Origin: Petrimonas sulfuriphila
GTDB taxonomy: Bacteria; Bacteroidota; Bacteroidia; Bacteroidales; Dysgonomonadaceae
Reading direction: 5' to 3'
Assembly (NCBI GenBank): GCA_038561985.1
Contig: CP073276.1
Location: forward strand, 1,364,001 to 1,428,000
DNA: 64,000 bases
Numbering within the stretch: position 1 is the stretch's first letter; each line of letters opens with the position of its first letter. A program made the translations under genes and the position numbers. Positions 37,009 through 46,082 of this stretch are shown piece by piece. The notes under the pieces are model-generated. The model saw only the letters and a program-made list of their open reading frames with translations. It had not been told where the DNA came from and ran no database searches.

Positions 37009-38036
37009 AATTCTTGGTTGCTGTCCGTTGGATGAATTATTCTTTTCACATCATATACCGGCACATTCAGTGCTTTGTTCATTTCCCGTTGAAGCGAGTC
37101 GGGATCGAGCCAAAAGCCGCTGGACGATAATGGATTTACCGTCACGGCAATGAGCTTGCTTCGTACGACACTCTTCATCGAATTTCCACTTTTCAGGAAT
37201 GCGTTGAATTCTTTTTGCGAGACAAATAATTTTGTGAAATCGCTCACCATCAGTTCAACATTCCTGTTCTGTAACCGCAGTATTGAAAGCAGCTTATCGC
37301 TTACGGCTCCCGGTACGTATATTCGCGTACCAAACCGGAAAATATCCTTTTCCCTTTTATCGAGAAGGAATACCGAGGGTATTTCCAAATCGCGCACACG
37401 GCTATCGGCGTCTATCGCCCACATACCGCCTTTTAACGGTTGCAGTTCCCGAACAAGTTTCCCCTCAACGCACGGCAATTCGATCAGCTGCTGCACAAAG
37501 CGCGTTTCGCGCACCAACTGCGGGATGTTTGCCGAAAGTGACGCTCCCGTGGAAAGAATCATTGCCTCGGTAACAACAGGTGAGGCAAGACTCAGGCGCG
37601 ACAGTGCACCGTCCACGATTGTGGTTTGAACACCAAAACGGGCCATTCCATCGATAAGCTTCTTCATTCCGGCGGTGTCTGGCGGTCCGGAAAGGACAAC
37701 TTTTCCCGGTAATTTGACACGTGCCGTTATCAATCTGCCTAATGCCGTTCGTACGTCGCCAACCTCCAAAATCTCCGATACAATTCTCCGTTCGGAATAG
37801 TGTTTCTCGGAGGTCACAAAAATCATTCCCTCGAACAGTGTTATTTCCGGCTTGGGTGTTAGCGTAACGCTGTCGGTGCGTTCTCCGTCTACACCGATCG
37901 AGGTCACTGCCACTTGCACGTTCTTCCTCTTCAGGCGATTTAGGACGTAGTTCAACGTTTCGGTTTTTCCCGTGTTTTTTTCGAGTCCTACGATCGAAAC
38001 GCTGCGGTGGGATAATATGTCGTCGATAAAGGGCAC
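37005..38036 (-). CDS. kamB: Lysine 5,6-aminomutase reactivase subunit KamB-like
   Basis: A 343-residue protein with an N-terminal P-loop-like segment (VGLEKNTGKTETLNYVL, near residues 16-32) that has one residue more than the canonical Walker A spacing. The middle (KVVLSGPPDTAGMKKLID) and end have no motif that I can name. It is found next to kamC in lysine fermentation clusters and is thought to be the partner of the MutS-like protein. The start follows kamA by 1 bp and the end overlaps kamC, so translation is tightly coupled. Biochemistry of the pair is less settled than for the enzymes. Confidence 0.8.
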   Translation of the reverse strand: MPFIDDILSHRSVSIVGLEKNTGKTETLNYVLNRLKRKNVQVAVTSIGVDGERTDSVTLTPKPEITLFEGMIFVTSEKHYSERRIVSEILEVGDVRTALGRLITARVKLPGKVVLSGPPDTAGMKKLIDGMARFGVQTTIVDGALSRLSLASPVVTEAMILSTGASLSANIPQLVRETRFVQQLIELPCVEGKLVRELQPLKGGMWAIDADSRVRDLEIPSVFLLDKREKDIFRFGTRIYVPGAVSDKLLSILRLQNRNVELMVSDFTKLFVSQKEFNAFLKSGNSMKSVVRSKLIAVTVNPLSSSGFWLDPDSLQREMNKALNVPVYDVKRIIHPTDSNQEF

Positions 38037-38037
38037 T

Positions 38038-39276
38038 TCAGTGTCCGTTCCGTTTAAACCTGTTCAAGTCTTTGGGCTCCAGCGATAATTGCCGTCCCGA
38101 AAGTAACGCTGCCACACCTTCTTTTTTCTGTTTGGCGCATTCGGGGCAATGGCAATCTTCCTTGTAGTCTTCCGGTTCGGTGTACGCACTGATAACACCT
38201 TCGTAGTTGCGCACAATGACACGGTTGGGCGATTGCGAAATCATGTATGTGGGCATCACGGGGACCTTCCCTCCTCCGCCGGGTGCATCCACCACAAAGG
38301 TGGGTACGAGGTAACCGGAAGTATGCCCCCGCAGGTTTTCAATGATTTCAATGCCTTTTGAAATCGGCGTGCGGAAGTGGCCGATTCCTTTTGACTGGTC
38401 GCAAATATAGATGTAATATGGCCGTACACGAATGCGCCCCAGGCCGTGTACGAGTTCACGCATGACGTAAGTACAGTCGTTGATGCCGCGCAGCAGTACG
38501 GTTTGGTTACCGAGGGGTACCCCGGCAGCAGAAAGCTTGTTGCAGGCTTCGGTGGCTTCAGGCGTGATTTCGTTGGGGTGGTTGAAATGTGTGTTGAGCC
38601 ATATGGGATGGTATTTTTTTATCATCTCGCAGAGCTCATCCGTGATACGTTGCGGCATGACCACAGGCACGCGGGTTCCGAAACGAATGATTTCGACATG
38701 CGGAATGTCGCGCAAGCGCCTGAGGATATATTCTATCCTGTCGTCGCTCATCAATAGCGCGTCACCGCCAGAAAGGAGTACGTCGCGGATTTCCGGGGTC
38801 CTGGCAATGTAGTTGATGCAATTATCGATACGTTCGATGGGCGCGCCGGCATCCTTTTGCCCGGCAAATCGGCGGCGGGTGCAATGGCGGCAGTACATGG
38901 CACACATATCGGTGATGAGAAAAAGTACACGGTCGGGATACCGATGCGTGAGTCCGGGCACGGGAGAGTCGCCGTCTTCATGCAGGGGGTCGTCGAGGTC
39001 GCCACGGGAGATGTGCAGCTCATTAATAGTAGGAATCGCCTGCTTGCGGATGGGGCAATGCGGATCTTCCCTGTTTATCAAACTCAGGTAATAAGGCGTG
39101 ATGGCCATCCGCAGTGTTTTTAGCGATTCGCGTACCCCTTCCTCTTCTTCCCGTGTCAGGCGGATATGTTGTTTCAGGGCTTCAAGTGATTCAATGCGGT
39201 TCTTCACTTGCCATTTCCAATCGTTCCATTGTTCGTCGGGAACGTGAGAAAAAAATTGGCGGATTGAAGTGCTCAT
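38038..39276 (-). CDS. kamA: L-lysine 2,3-aminomutase
   Basis: A 412-residue radical-SAM enzyme that converts L-lysine to L-beta-lysine, the first step. With the start at 39276, every known ligand falls at the number used for the Clostridium subterminale enzyme: Cys125, Cys129 and Cys132 of the iron-sulfur motif (CAMYCRHC), PLP-Lys337 in APGGGGKVPV, and zinc Cys268, 375, 377 and 380 (CHCPEC). This argues strongly for that start over 39315. It also separates it from EpmB, which lacks the C-terminal zinc segment. It stands between kdd and kamB. Confidence 0.97.
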   Translation of the reverse strand: MSTSIRQFFSHVPDEQWNDWKWQVKNRIESLEALKQHIRLTREEEEGVRESLKTLRMAITPYYLSLINREDPHCPIRKQAIPTINELHISRGDLDDPLHEDGDSPVPGLTHRYPDRVLFLITDMCAMYCRHCTRRRFAGQKDAGAPIERIDNCINYIARTPEIRDVLLSGGDALLMSDDRIEYILRRLRDIPHVEIIRFGTRVPVVMPQRITDELCEMIKKYHPIWLNTHFNHPNEITPEATEACNKLSAAGVPLGNQTVLLRGINDCTYVMRELVHGLGRIRVRPYYIYICDQSKGIGHFRTPISKGIEIIENLRGHTSGYLVPTFVVDAPGGGGKVPVMPTYMISQSPNRVIVRNYEGVISAYTEPEDYKEDCHCPECAKQKKEGVAALLSGRQLSLEPKDLNRFKRNGH

Positions 39277-39363
39277 GTTATTTATGATTTGCGTTATGCT
39301 TTGAGCGTTGGGCAAAGAGTAAAGAGTGGAGTATCCTTCACCCTTTGCTCCTAGTTCTGCTAA

Positions 39364-40404
39364 TTAGGCGTATAATTCCGTAAAGATATTCCGCAGTTTT
39401 TCCGACTCCCGGAGAAGTTGAAGCGTGATTTCGGCGTGTCCGCGGGTGTAACCGTTGCCCACGATCATGGTCACGTCACTGCCCACACCTTCGGCTCCGA
39501 GAGCCGCTTTCGTGAAACTGGTTGCCATAGAGAAGAAATAAACCACACCCGTATCTTTGGTGATAAGGATACTGGTCATTTCGGTATCGGAGATATTTAC
39601 GTTGTTGATGGTGACGTCGGCAAGTTGCCCGCTGGTGAGCGCTTCTATTTTTTCCAGAACGGCCACCGGTTGCGTGGCATCGGCCGGAAAGACGTGATCG
39701 CAAAAGCCGAGTGTGGTAAGCCGGTCGGTACTCTTTTGCGAATGGGTTATCCCTATAACTTTTCCAGTAATGCCGGCCCTTTTTTTGGCCTCGTAGCAGC
39801 AGAGCATTCCCGATTTTCCGCCGGCGCCGATAATCACCACCGTGTCTCCCGGTTTCACCAATTTGGCGGTTTGTGCAGGCGCCCCCGCAACGTCTAACGC
39901 CGAGAGGGCCAGCTTCTCGGGCAAGTCTGCAGGTATCCGGGCGTAGATTCCACTCTCGAAGAGGATGGCTTTCCCGTCGATATCTACCTGGTCCACTTCG
40001 TCGCGGATCTCCTTGATGTTGTCAATACGCAGCGGGGTAAGCGAGAGGGAAACCAGGGTGGCAATCTTGTCTCCAATTTTTAGGTCGGTCTTTCCGACGA
40101 GCGCATCCCCGATTCTTTCGACCGTTCCTAGCAACATCCCTCCCGAACCCGTCCACGGATTGCGGTGTTTACCCTGTGTGGCAACGATTTCGAACATGAT
40201 TTCCTTTATCTTCTCGTGGTCGCCTCCGGCACGCGCCGAGATATCGGTAAACGATGCCGAGTCGATGTTGAGGGTCTGTACGTCGATGAGGATTTCGTTG
40301 TCGTAAATCTCATCCATGTTGTTGTCGATTTTGTTTGCCGGTTGCGGCAACACGCCTTTCGGCTCAATGACGCGGTGTGTGCCGTACTTGTTTCCTTTTT
40401 TCAT
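39364..40404 (-). CDS. kdd: L-erythro-3,5-diaminohexanoate dehydrogenase
   Basis: A 346-residue NAD-dependent dehydrogenase oxidising 3,5-diaminohexanoate to 5-amino-3-oxohexanoate with release of ammonia. A zinc-type alcohol-dehydrogenase-like fold is suggested, with the nucleotide-binding loop VVIIGAGGKSGMLCCYEAKK in the middle. Classical zinc ligands are not obvious. The opening HRVIEPKGVLPQPA and the segment HRNPWTGSGGMLLG are typical for Kdd. It lies between kce (77 bp upstream) and kamA (87 bp downstream), the largest internal gaps of the cluster core. Confidence 0.93.
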   Translation of the reverse strand: MKKGNKYGTHRVIEPKGVLPQPANKIDNNMDEIYDNEILIDVQTLNIDSASFTDISARAGGDHEKIKEIMFEIVATQGKHRNPWTGSGGMLLGTVERIGDALVGKTDLKIGDKIATLVSLSLTPLRIDNIKEIRDEVDQVDIDGKAILFESGIYARIPADLPEKLALSALDVAGAPAQTAKLVKPGDTVVIIGAGGKSGMLCCYEAKKRAGITGKVIGITHSQKSTDRLTTLGFCDHVFPADATQPVAVLEKIEALTSGQLADVTINNVNISDTEMTSILITKDTGVVYFFSMATSFTKAALGAEGVGSDVTMIVGNGYTRGHAEITLQLLRESEKLRNIFTELYA

Positions 40405-40481
40405 GTGGTTATATTTGTTTTTAGGTTTGGGCCAGGAAGCAATCCTGTTGATTCTATTCGTGGTAATTTATTCCTGTTTAC

Positions 40482-41306
40482 TCATAATGGGTTTAATCCC
40501 AGAATAGCTCGTGCTTCCGCCGGCGTGGCGATCTCCCGGTTCAGGAGTTTTGCCATTTGAACCACTTTATTTACGAGTTCACCGTTGGATTTTGCCAATA
40601 CGCTGCGAGACAGGTATAGGTTGTCTTCGAATCCCACGCGTACGTGTCCTCCCATGGCGATGGCGTGTGCGGCAAGGATAAATTCGCTCCGCCCTATTCC
40701 GGTGGCAGTCCACGTTGATCCGGCCGGAATCCGGTTCACCATCCATACCAGGTTCTCGACGGTTGCCGCGGCACATCCGGGAACACCGAGAACAAAGTTG
40801 AACTGCATGGGCGGGCCGGGGACATATCCTTTGGCTGCTAGGTGAAGTGCGGTCTCCAGGTGTCCCATTTCAAAACATTCATACTCGGGTTTAATGTTGT
40901 TTTCAATCATCCTTTTTCCGAAGTCGCGCATCATGGGAAGAGTATTTTCGAATACTTCGTCCCCGAAATTGCAGGTGCCGCAATCGAGTGTGGCCATTTC
41001 CGGGAACAGTTCGGTGGGTTGAAGGCGCTCTTCTGCCGTCATTCCTACCGCCCCGCCGGTGGAAGGAAGCAAGATGACATCGGGACGTGCAGCCTTTATA
41101 GCTTCCATGCAAACACGAAAACGCTCTTTGCTTTGCGTGGGCGTGCCGTCGTCTTCGCGCACATGTACGTGAACGATGGCTGCGCCGGCATCGTAAGCCG
41201 ATACCGCTTCGCGCACAAGTTCTTCTACGGTATAGGGTACAGCAGGGTTGTGTTCCTTGGTTACTTCCGCCCCGCAAATGGCAGCTGTGATGATAAGCTT
41301 TTCCAT
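40482..41306 (-). CDS. kce: 3-keto-5-aminohexanoate cleavage enzyme
   Basis: A 274-residue TIM-barrel enzyme of the BKACE (DUF849) family. It condenses 5-amino-3-oxohexanoate with acetyl-CoA to give 3-aminobutyryl-CoA and acetoacetate. The zinc-binding HxH is in AAIVHVHVRED, a Glu follows in LPSTGGAVGMTAEE, and the C-terminal zinc Glu region is seen near HVRVGFEDNL. The N-terminal ITAAICGAE is a family signature. Its neighbours Kal (13 bp) and Kdd perform the next and previous steps. Confidence 0.95.
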   Translation of the reverse strand: MEKLIITAAICGAEVTKEHNPAVPYTVEELVREAVSAYDAGAAIVHVHVREDDGTPTQSKERFRVCMEAIKAARPDVILLPSTGGAVGMTAEERLQPTELFPEMATLDCGTCNFGDEVFENTLPMMRDFGKRMIENNIKPEYECFEMGHLETALHLAAKGYVPGPPMQFNFVLGVPGCAAATVENLVWMVNRIPAGSTWTATGIGRSEFILAAHAIAMGGHVRVGFEDNLYLSRSVLAKSNGELVNKVVQMAKLLNREIATPAEARAILGLNPL

Positions 41307-41319
41307 AAGTAATTATGCA

Positions 41320-41712
41320 TCATGAATTATTTTTCCGCTGACAGTTTTTGGGCACCACGCAGGTTCCGCTGGCACGGCATACGAGGAGGGGCTCTTCGAG
41401 AACGTCGGCAGCCGATGGAGAGATGTCGGGACGGGGTTTAATGACTTTTTTAGCCTCAAACGACATCTTGCGTGAGGAATTTCCCCGATGCGTTATTTCG
41501 CCCGTAGCTTCAATATAATCTCCTGCGTAGACCGGAGCTAGAAACTCCACGTTGTCGTATGCGACGAAAAGGCCTTCGTCGCCGTCGTTGGCAATAAGTA
41601 ACTCCGTGGCCACGTCGCCGAAAAGCTGCAGCATTTTTGCCCCGTCAACCAGGTTACCTCCGTAGTGTGCATCGTGAGCACTCATCCGCACTCTGATAAG
41701 AGATTTTTTCAT
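41320..41712 (-). CDS. kal: 3-aminobutyryl-CoA ammonia-lyase
   Basis: A 130-residue hot-dog-fold protein that eliminates ammonia from 3-aminobutyryl-CoA to give crotonyl-CoA. The opening [34 protein letters not shown] is typical of Kal, including the catalytic-region DAHYGG. There is no other domain. It lies between CoA-transferase subunit A (11 bp) and kce (13 bp), inside the tight core of the operon. The family is small and specific, so confidence is high. Confidence 0.94.
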   Translation of the reverse strand: MKKSLIRVRMSAHDAHYGGNLVDGAKMLQLFGDVATELLIANDGDEGLFVAYDNVEFLAPVYAGDYIEATGEITHRGNSSRKMSFEAKKVIKPRPDISPSAADVLEEPLLVCRASGTCVVPKNCQRKNNS

Positions 41713-41723
41713 CGATATTTTTT

Positions 41724-42371
41724 TTAATGTTGAATAATAAAATCCACGAATATATGGGGCGTATGAACCGCTTCCGGGCTTAAGGAGCCGGTGGGGACAA
41801 TTTCATCCGCTTCTGCGATTACCGTTTCTGCAGCCATCGCCATAAGCGGATTAAAGTTTTTCATTGTGCCTTTATAGATGAGGTTTCCCCACTCATCGCT
41901 TATGCTTGCCCTTATAATGGCCACATCGGCCTTAATGGGTTTTTCGAGCAGATAATCCTTGCCTTCCACCCGGATGACTTCTTTCCCTTCTTCAATCACG
42001 GTTCCCAGTCCAACGGGTGTAAGGACTCCGCCCAATCCCGCCCCGCCGCAACGGATTCGCTCCGCAAGGGTTCCCTGCGGACTGAACTCGATATCCATTT
42101 CTCCGCTGTTCATTTTTTTCCCCGAGTCGGGGTTGGTGCCGATATGAGAAACAATCAGTTTTTTTACCCGGTGATTGGATACGAGTTTACCACACCCTTT
42201 GTCGGGATACCCTGAATCGTTTACGATAAGGGTAAGGTCTTTCACGCCGGTGCGTACCAGTTCGTCAATAAGGGTATCGGGAGCCCCGTGTCCTAAGAAT
42301 CCCCCCACCATAACAGTCATTCCGTCTTTTATTTTGGTTGCAGCAGCGCGGTATGATATTAATTTCTTCAT
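41724..42371 (-). CDS. atoD: CoA transferase subunit A (butyrate-acetoacetate CoA-transferase alpha)
   Basis: A 215-residue alpha subunit with the class I signature [20 protein letters not shown] near the N-terminus and [20 protein letters not shown] in the middle. It is the first gene of the lysine cluster, and its partner subunit B is 8.5 kb downstream, next to the thiolase. With AtoA it would transfer CoA from butyryl-CoA to acetoacetate, freeing butyrate. A -7 box (TACTTTTG) lies about 100 bases upstream. Confidence 0.93.
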   Translation of the reverse strand: MKKLISYRAAATKIKDGMTVMVGGFLGHGAPDTLIDELVRTGVKDLTLIVNDSGYPDKGCGKLVSNHRVKKLIVSHIGTNPDSGKKMNSGEMDIEFSPQGTLAERIRCGGAGLGGVLTPVGLGTVIEEGKEVIRVEGKDYLLEKPIKADVAIIRASISDEWGNLIYKGTMKNFNPLMAMAAETVIAEADEIVPTGSLSPEAVHTPHIFVDFIIQH

Positions 42372-42471
42372 GGGTTATATATTGTTACTCTGTTTGCTTA
42401 TAAACGGCAACATGTTGTGTCTTGCTTACATTTTGTCGTAATATGACTAGATATTGGCAAATAAGGCAATA

Positions 42472-42479
42472 CAAAAGTA
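42472..42479 (-). promoter_or_regulatory. -7 box of the lysine fermentation operon
   Basis: The minus strand reads TACTTTTG, matching TAnnTTTG. The transcript would start near 42465 and carry a leader of about 95 bases before atoD. I found no good -33 match and no lysine or cobalamin riboswitch in this leader. The rest of the 294-bp gap to 42665 holds only the palindrome at 42497-42526. Confidence 0.45.
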
Positions 42480-42496
42480 ACAAAATATTTCTGACA

Positions 42497-42526
42497 CACC
42501 TCTTTTTTTTAAAGAAAAAAGAGGTG
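42497..42526. terminator. Palindromic hairpin after adenosine deaminase gene
   Basis: CACCTC and GAGGTG (42497-42502 and 42521-42526) flank T- and A-runs that can also pair (T8/A6), making a long stem. It lies 140 bp after the add stop on the minus strand and upstream of the lysine operon -7 box, so it may insulate the two units. Confidence 0.5.
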
Positions 42527-42665
42527 AGGTCGTCCCTGTAAATAGCTGACAAATAGCTGTATGTGCTGTCTTTGTGGTAAGTAGAATGCGGATTTTCTTA
42601 CACTTTATTGCGACACGCAAAGAAGTTGTGTCAATTTTTATCGGTAGAGGCTTCTTCCTGATAAA

Positions 42666-43685
42666 TTAGACAAACGAATTTTCGAAATTCAGGAGTTTTT
42701 CCAGGAAAAAATTTCTTTCCTTCTCGGTGATGAACGATGCCAGGAAGGAGTTTTTGGCTAACGTATAAATGTCGTTTCTCGACAATTGGAGTGCTTCTGC
42801 CGTTTGCAGGTAGTTGTCGTTAATGTATCCTCCGAAATAGGAAGGGTCATCGGAATTGAGGGTGACGAGGATTCCTTTCTCGAGGAAGGACCTGACCGGA
42901 ACATTTTTCAGGTCTTCCACTACCCTTAGTTTGAGGTTTGATAATGGGCATACGGTCAGGGGGATTTCCCGTTCACGCAGTTCTTCCATTAAATCAGGAT
43001 CATCCACAGAGCTGACCCCGTGATCGATCCGTTCTGCCTCCAGCAGGTCGATGGCCTCCCAGACGTATTCTGCAGGACCTTCTTCTCCGGCATGGGCAAC
43101 CACAAAAAAGCCTTCCTCGCGTACCCGGTTGAAAACATGGAAAAACTTTCCCGGCGGATGTCCGTTCTCCGAAGAATCGAGCCCTACGGCAATGATTTTT
43201 TCTTTATGCAACAAGGCGGATTCCAGGGTCTCTTCGGCGGATTTTTCGCTTAAATGGCGCAGGAAACACATGATCAGTTTCGTTGAAATCCCCCATTCGG
43301 TTTTGGCGTCACCCATTGCCCGGGTAATTCCGTTGATAACCGTTGCAAAGCTTACGCCGCGGGTGGTATGCGTTTGCGGATCGAAAAAGATTTCGGTATG
43401 GACGACATTGTCGGCATGTGCCTTCCGCAAGTAGCTTGCGGTAAGGTCGTAAAAATCCTGTTCGTACAAAAGTACGCTGGCTGCTCCGTAGTAGATATCC
43501 AGAAAATCTTGCAGGTTATTGAAATTGTATGCTTTACGCAACTCTTCCACGGAGTTGTACTTTAGGGGGACATTATTCCTTTGAGCGATTTCGAAAATCA
43601 GCTCAGGTTCGAACGTACCTTCGATATGTACGTGCAGTTCTGCCTTGGGAATTAACTCAATGTATCTTTTTAGATTTTCGTCCAT
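42666..43685 (-). CDS. add: Adenosine deaminase
   Basis: A 339-residue zinc enzyme that converts adenosine to inosine. The metal-site motifs are AELHVHIEGT (two His), HAGEEG with the third His and the acid/base Glu, RIDHGVSS, and the late Asp pair in LNSDDPSYFGG. Length is normal and there is no signal peptide, so it is cytoplasmic purine salvage. It is divergently arranged with the GH92 gene, with predicted boxes for both in the 146-bp gap, and is followed by the palindrome at 42497-42526. Confidence 0.94.
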   Translation of the reverse strand: MDENLKRYIELIPKAELHVHIEGTFEPELIFEIAQRNNVPLKYNSVEELRKAYNFNNLQDFLDIYYGAASVLLYEQDFYDLTASYLRKAHADNVVHTEIFFDPQTHTTRGVSFATVINGITRAMGDAKTEWGISTKLIMCFLRHLSEKSAEETLESALLHKEKIIAVGLDSSENGHPPGKFFHVFNRVREEGFFVVAHAGEEGPAEYVWEAIDLLEAERIDHGVSSVDDPDLMEELREREIPLTVCPLSNLKLRVVEDLKNVPVRSFLEKGILVTLNSDDPSYFGGYINDNYLQTAEALQLSRNDIYTLAKNSFLASFITEKERNFFLEKLLNFENSFV

Positions 43686-43712
43686 ACTCTTTGTTGTTGC
43701 TGATTATTTTTG

Positions 43713-43741
43713 CAAAAATACACGAAGCTTTCGGTTTCAAA
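43713..43741 (-). promoter_or_regulatory. Promoter of adenosine deaminase gene
   Basis: On the minus strand TTTG (43741-43738) is followed after 17 bases by TATTTTTG (43720-43713). The predicted leader is about 20 bases. Confidence 0.5.
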
Positions 43742-43784
43742 AATTATTTGCAAAAGAATTTAGGTTGTGTTGGACGATTATGGT

Positions 43785-43792
43785 TATTTTTG
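43785..43792 (+). promoter_or_regulatory. -7 box of the GH92 gene
   Basis: TATTTTTG matches TAnnTTTG, with TTG at 43765 as a possible -33 element (17-base spacer). It lies 40 bases before the ATG at 43832. Confidence 0.5.
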
Positions 43793-43831
43793 CACGAAAT
43801 ATAGGTAGAAGTTGAATCAATCATTTATCGT

Positions 43832-46075
43832 ATGCGATCCGGACTGTTTTTTATTCTTTTTCTTGTGATTTCTTCGAATTTTTTCGGTCAAGACCTTACC
43901 GGTTTTGTCAACCCCTTTATCGGTACGACCAACTACGGCACCACCAATCCCGGGGCGGTACTACCCAACGGAATGATGTCGGTGGCCCCGTTTAACGTGA
44001 TGGGGTCGGATGAAAACAAGTTCGATAAGGACAAGCAATGGTGGTCGACACCCTACTCGTACGAAAATAAGTTCTTTACCGGATTCTCGCACGTTAACCT
44101 GAGCGGAGTGGGGTGCCCCGAGGCCGGCTCTCTTTTGCTGATGCCCACATCGGGAGAATTGAATGTCAATTACGAGGAGTATGGCAGTGGGTATGCCGGT
44201 GAGCAGGCGTCGCCCGGCTATTATACCAACCGGTTGACCAAATACGGCATATTAACCGAAGTTTCGGCCACTACACGCACGAGTATCGCCCGTTTTACTT
44301 TTCCGAAAGGGCAGGCAAATATATTGCTGAACCTGGGGGAAGGTCTTACCAACGAAAGTGGTGCCTGGATGCGTCGCATCAGTGATACCGAAATTGAAGG
44401 GATGAAAGTGCTGGGGACTTTTTGTTACAACCCTCAGGCGGTTTTTCCCATTTATTTTGTGATGCGTGTCAGCAAACCACCGTTGACTGCCGGATATTGG
44501 AAGAAACAACGCGAAATGACAGCAGAGGCTGCCTGGGACAGTACGGCAGGCACACGGAAAATTTACACCCGTTATAGGCGGGATATTGCCGGAGACGATA
44601 TCGGAGCCTACTTTTCTTACGATGTTAAAGCGGGTGAAACCATCGAAGTACAGATCGGGGTTTCCTTCGTAAGCACTGCCAATGCCCGCGAAAACCTGGA
44701 GGCCGAGCAAAACGGCTTTCAGTTTGATAAGGTCAGGACTGCTGCCCGCGAAAGCTGGGAGAAAGAGCTTGCCCGTGTAGGGATTGAAGGAGGTACCGCC
44801 GACCAGAAAGTGGTTTTCTATACCGCACTTTATCATGCGCTCATCCATCCCAACCTGTTTAATGACGTGAACGGCCAGTATCCGGCAATGGGAAGTGATA
44901 AGATCCTTACCTCCGGAGCAGGGCGATACACGGTTTTTTCGCTTTGGGACACGTACAGGAATGTGCATCAGATGCTTTCACTGCTTTATCCCGAAAAACA
45001 ATTGGACATGGTCCGTTCGATGGTGGATATGTACAAAGAAAGCGGATGGCTGCCTAAATGGGAATTGTATGGCCGCGAGACTCTTACGATGGAGGGAGAC
45101 CCGGCTATTCCGGTTATCGTGGACAGTTGGATGAAAGGGTTGCGCGACTTCGACGTGGAAACGGCTTACGAAGCCATGTATAAATCGGCCACTACGAAAG
45201 GTAAAGACAACCTTCTTCGCCCGGATAACGATGATTACCTTAGACTGGGTTATGTGCCGCTTCGTGAAAAATACGACAATTCCGTTTCTCACGCGCTCGA
45301 ATATTACATCGCCGATAACGCCTTGTCAAAATTTGCTGCCGCCTTGGGAAAAAAAGAAGATGCCGTCCGTTTCCGCGCCCAGTCGCTGAATTATTCCCGT
45401 TATTACTCGCCCGAATACGGGGTGTTCCGCCCGCTATTGCCCGACGGAACTTTCCTGTCGCCTTTCAATCCCAAACAGGGCGAAAACTTTGAAGACGTAC
45501 CTGGATTTCACGAAGGCAGTTCATGGAATTATTCATTTATGGTACCGCATGATGTGCCGGGATTGATTAAACTGCACGGCGGCAACAGAAAATTTACAAA
45601 CAAGCTTCAGGAGGTGTTTGACGATGAGCATTACGACCCCACCAACGAGCCGAATATCGGTTATCCCTATCTTTTCAGTTACGTGAAGGGGGAGGAGTGG
45701 CGTACGCAACAACTTACGCAGGAGCTTTTGACCCGGTATTTTAAGAATTCTCCTAACGGACTTCCGGGAAACGATGATACGGGCACCATGTCTGCCTGGG
45801 CCGTATTCTCGATGATGGGTTTTTATCCCGACAACGCCACAGAGCCTTTTTACACTTTTACAACTCCGATTTTCGATAGAATAATGTTGCGGTTAAATCC
45901 GGACTACTACGATAACAAGGTTTTGGAGATGGAAATTGTTCGCCCCGGAAAAAATGCCCGGTTTATCGATAAAATTGTGATCGACGGAAAAAAATTCAAC
46001 GGCTACCGTATTTCACACGAACAGCTGTCGAAAGCCCAAAAAATAGTTTTTTACCTGAAAGAAAGGAATCATTAA
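43832..46075 (+). CDS. GH92-family alpha-1,2-mannosidase, exported
   Basis: A 747-residue exported glycosidase with a signal peptide ending near residue 20 (NFFGQ). The N-terminal beta-sandwich (GFVNPFIGTTNYGTTNPGAVLPNGM, then GFSHVNLSGVGCPEAGSLLLMP) and the (alpha/alpha)6 domain are both complete. Signatures are SLWDTYRNVHQMLSLLYP, VPGFHEGSSWNYSFMVPHD and the catalytic-region GNDDTGTMSAWAVFSMMGFYP. The calcium-dependent family removes mannose from N-glycans and mannans by inversion. It stands alone, without a SusC/D pair nearby, with its own -7 box. A non-alpha-1,2 specificity cannot be ruled out. Confidence 0.95.
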   Translation: MRSGLFFILFLVISSNFFGQDLTGFVNPFIGTTNYGTTNPGAVLPNGMMSVAPFNVMGSDENKFDKDKQWWSTPYSYENKFFTGFSHVNLSGVGCPEAGSLLLMPTSGELNVNYEEYGSGYAGEQASPGYYTNRLTKYGILTEVSATTRTSIARFTFPKGQANILLNLGEGLTNESGAWMRRISDTEIEGMKVLGTFCYNPQAVFPIYFVMRVSKPPLTAGYWKKQREMTAEAAWDSTAGTRKIYTRYRRDIAGDDIGAYFSYDVKAGETIEVQIGVSFVSTANARENLEAEQNGFQFDKVRTAARESWEKELARVGIEGGTADQKVVFYTALYHALIHPNLFNDVNGQYPAMGSDKILTSGAGRYTVFSLWDTYRNVHQMLSLLYPEKQLDMVRSMVDMYKESGWLPKWELYGRETLTMEGDPAIPVIVDSWMKGLRDFDVETAYEAMYKSATTKGKDNLLRPDNDDYLRLGYVPLREKYDNSVSHALEYYIADNALSKFAAALGKKEDAVRFRAQSLNYSRYYSPEYGVFRPLLPDGTFLSPFNPKQGENFEDVPGFHEGSSWNYSFMVPHDVPGLIKLHGGNRKFTNKLQEVFDDEHYDPTNEPNIGYPYLFSYVKGEEWRTQQLTQELLTRYFKNSPNGLPGNDDTGTMSAWAVFSMMGFYPDNATEPFYTFTTPIFDRIMLRLNPDYYDNKVLEMEIVRPGKNARFIDKIVIDGKKFNGYRISHEQLSKAQKIVFYLKERNH

Positions 46076-46082
46076 CGTTGAG

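Noticed and set aside
42372-42470. A 12-codon leader ORF upstream of the lysine operon, considered as a lysine attenuator
   Set aside because: It contains only one Lys codon and no terminator-like structure follows; no lysine riboswitch features were seen either.
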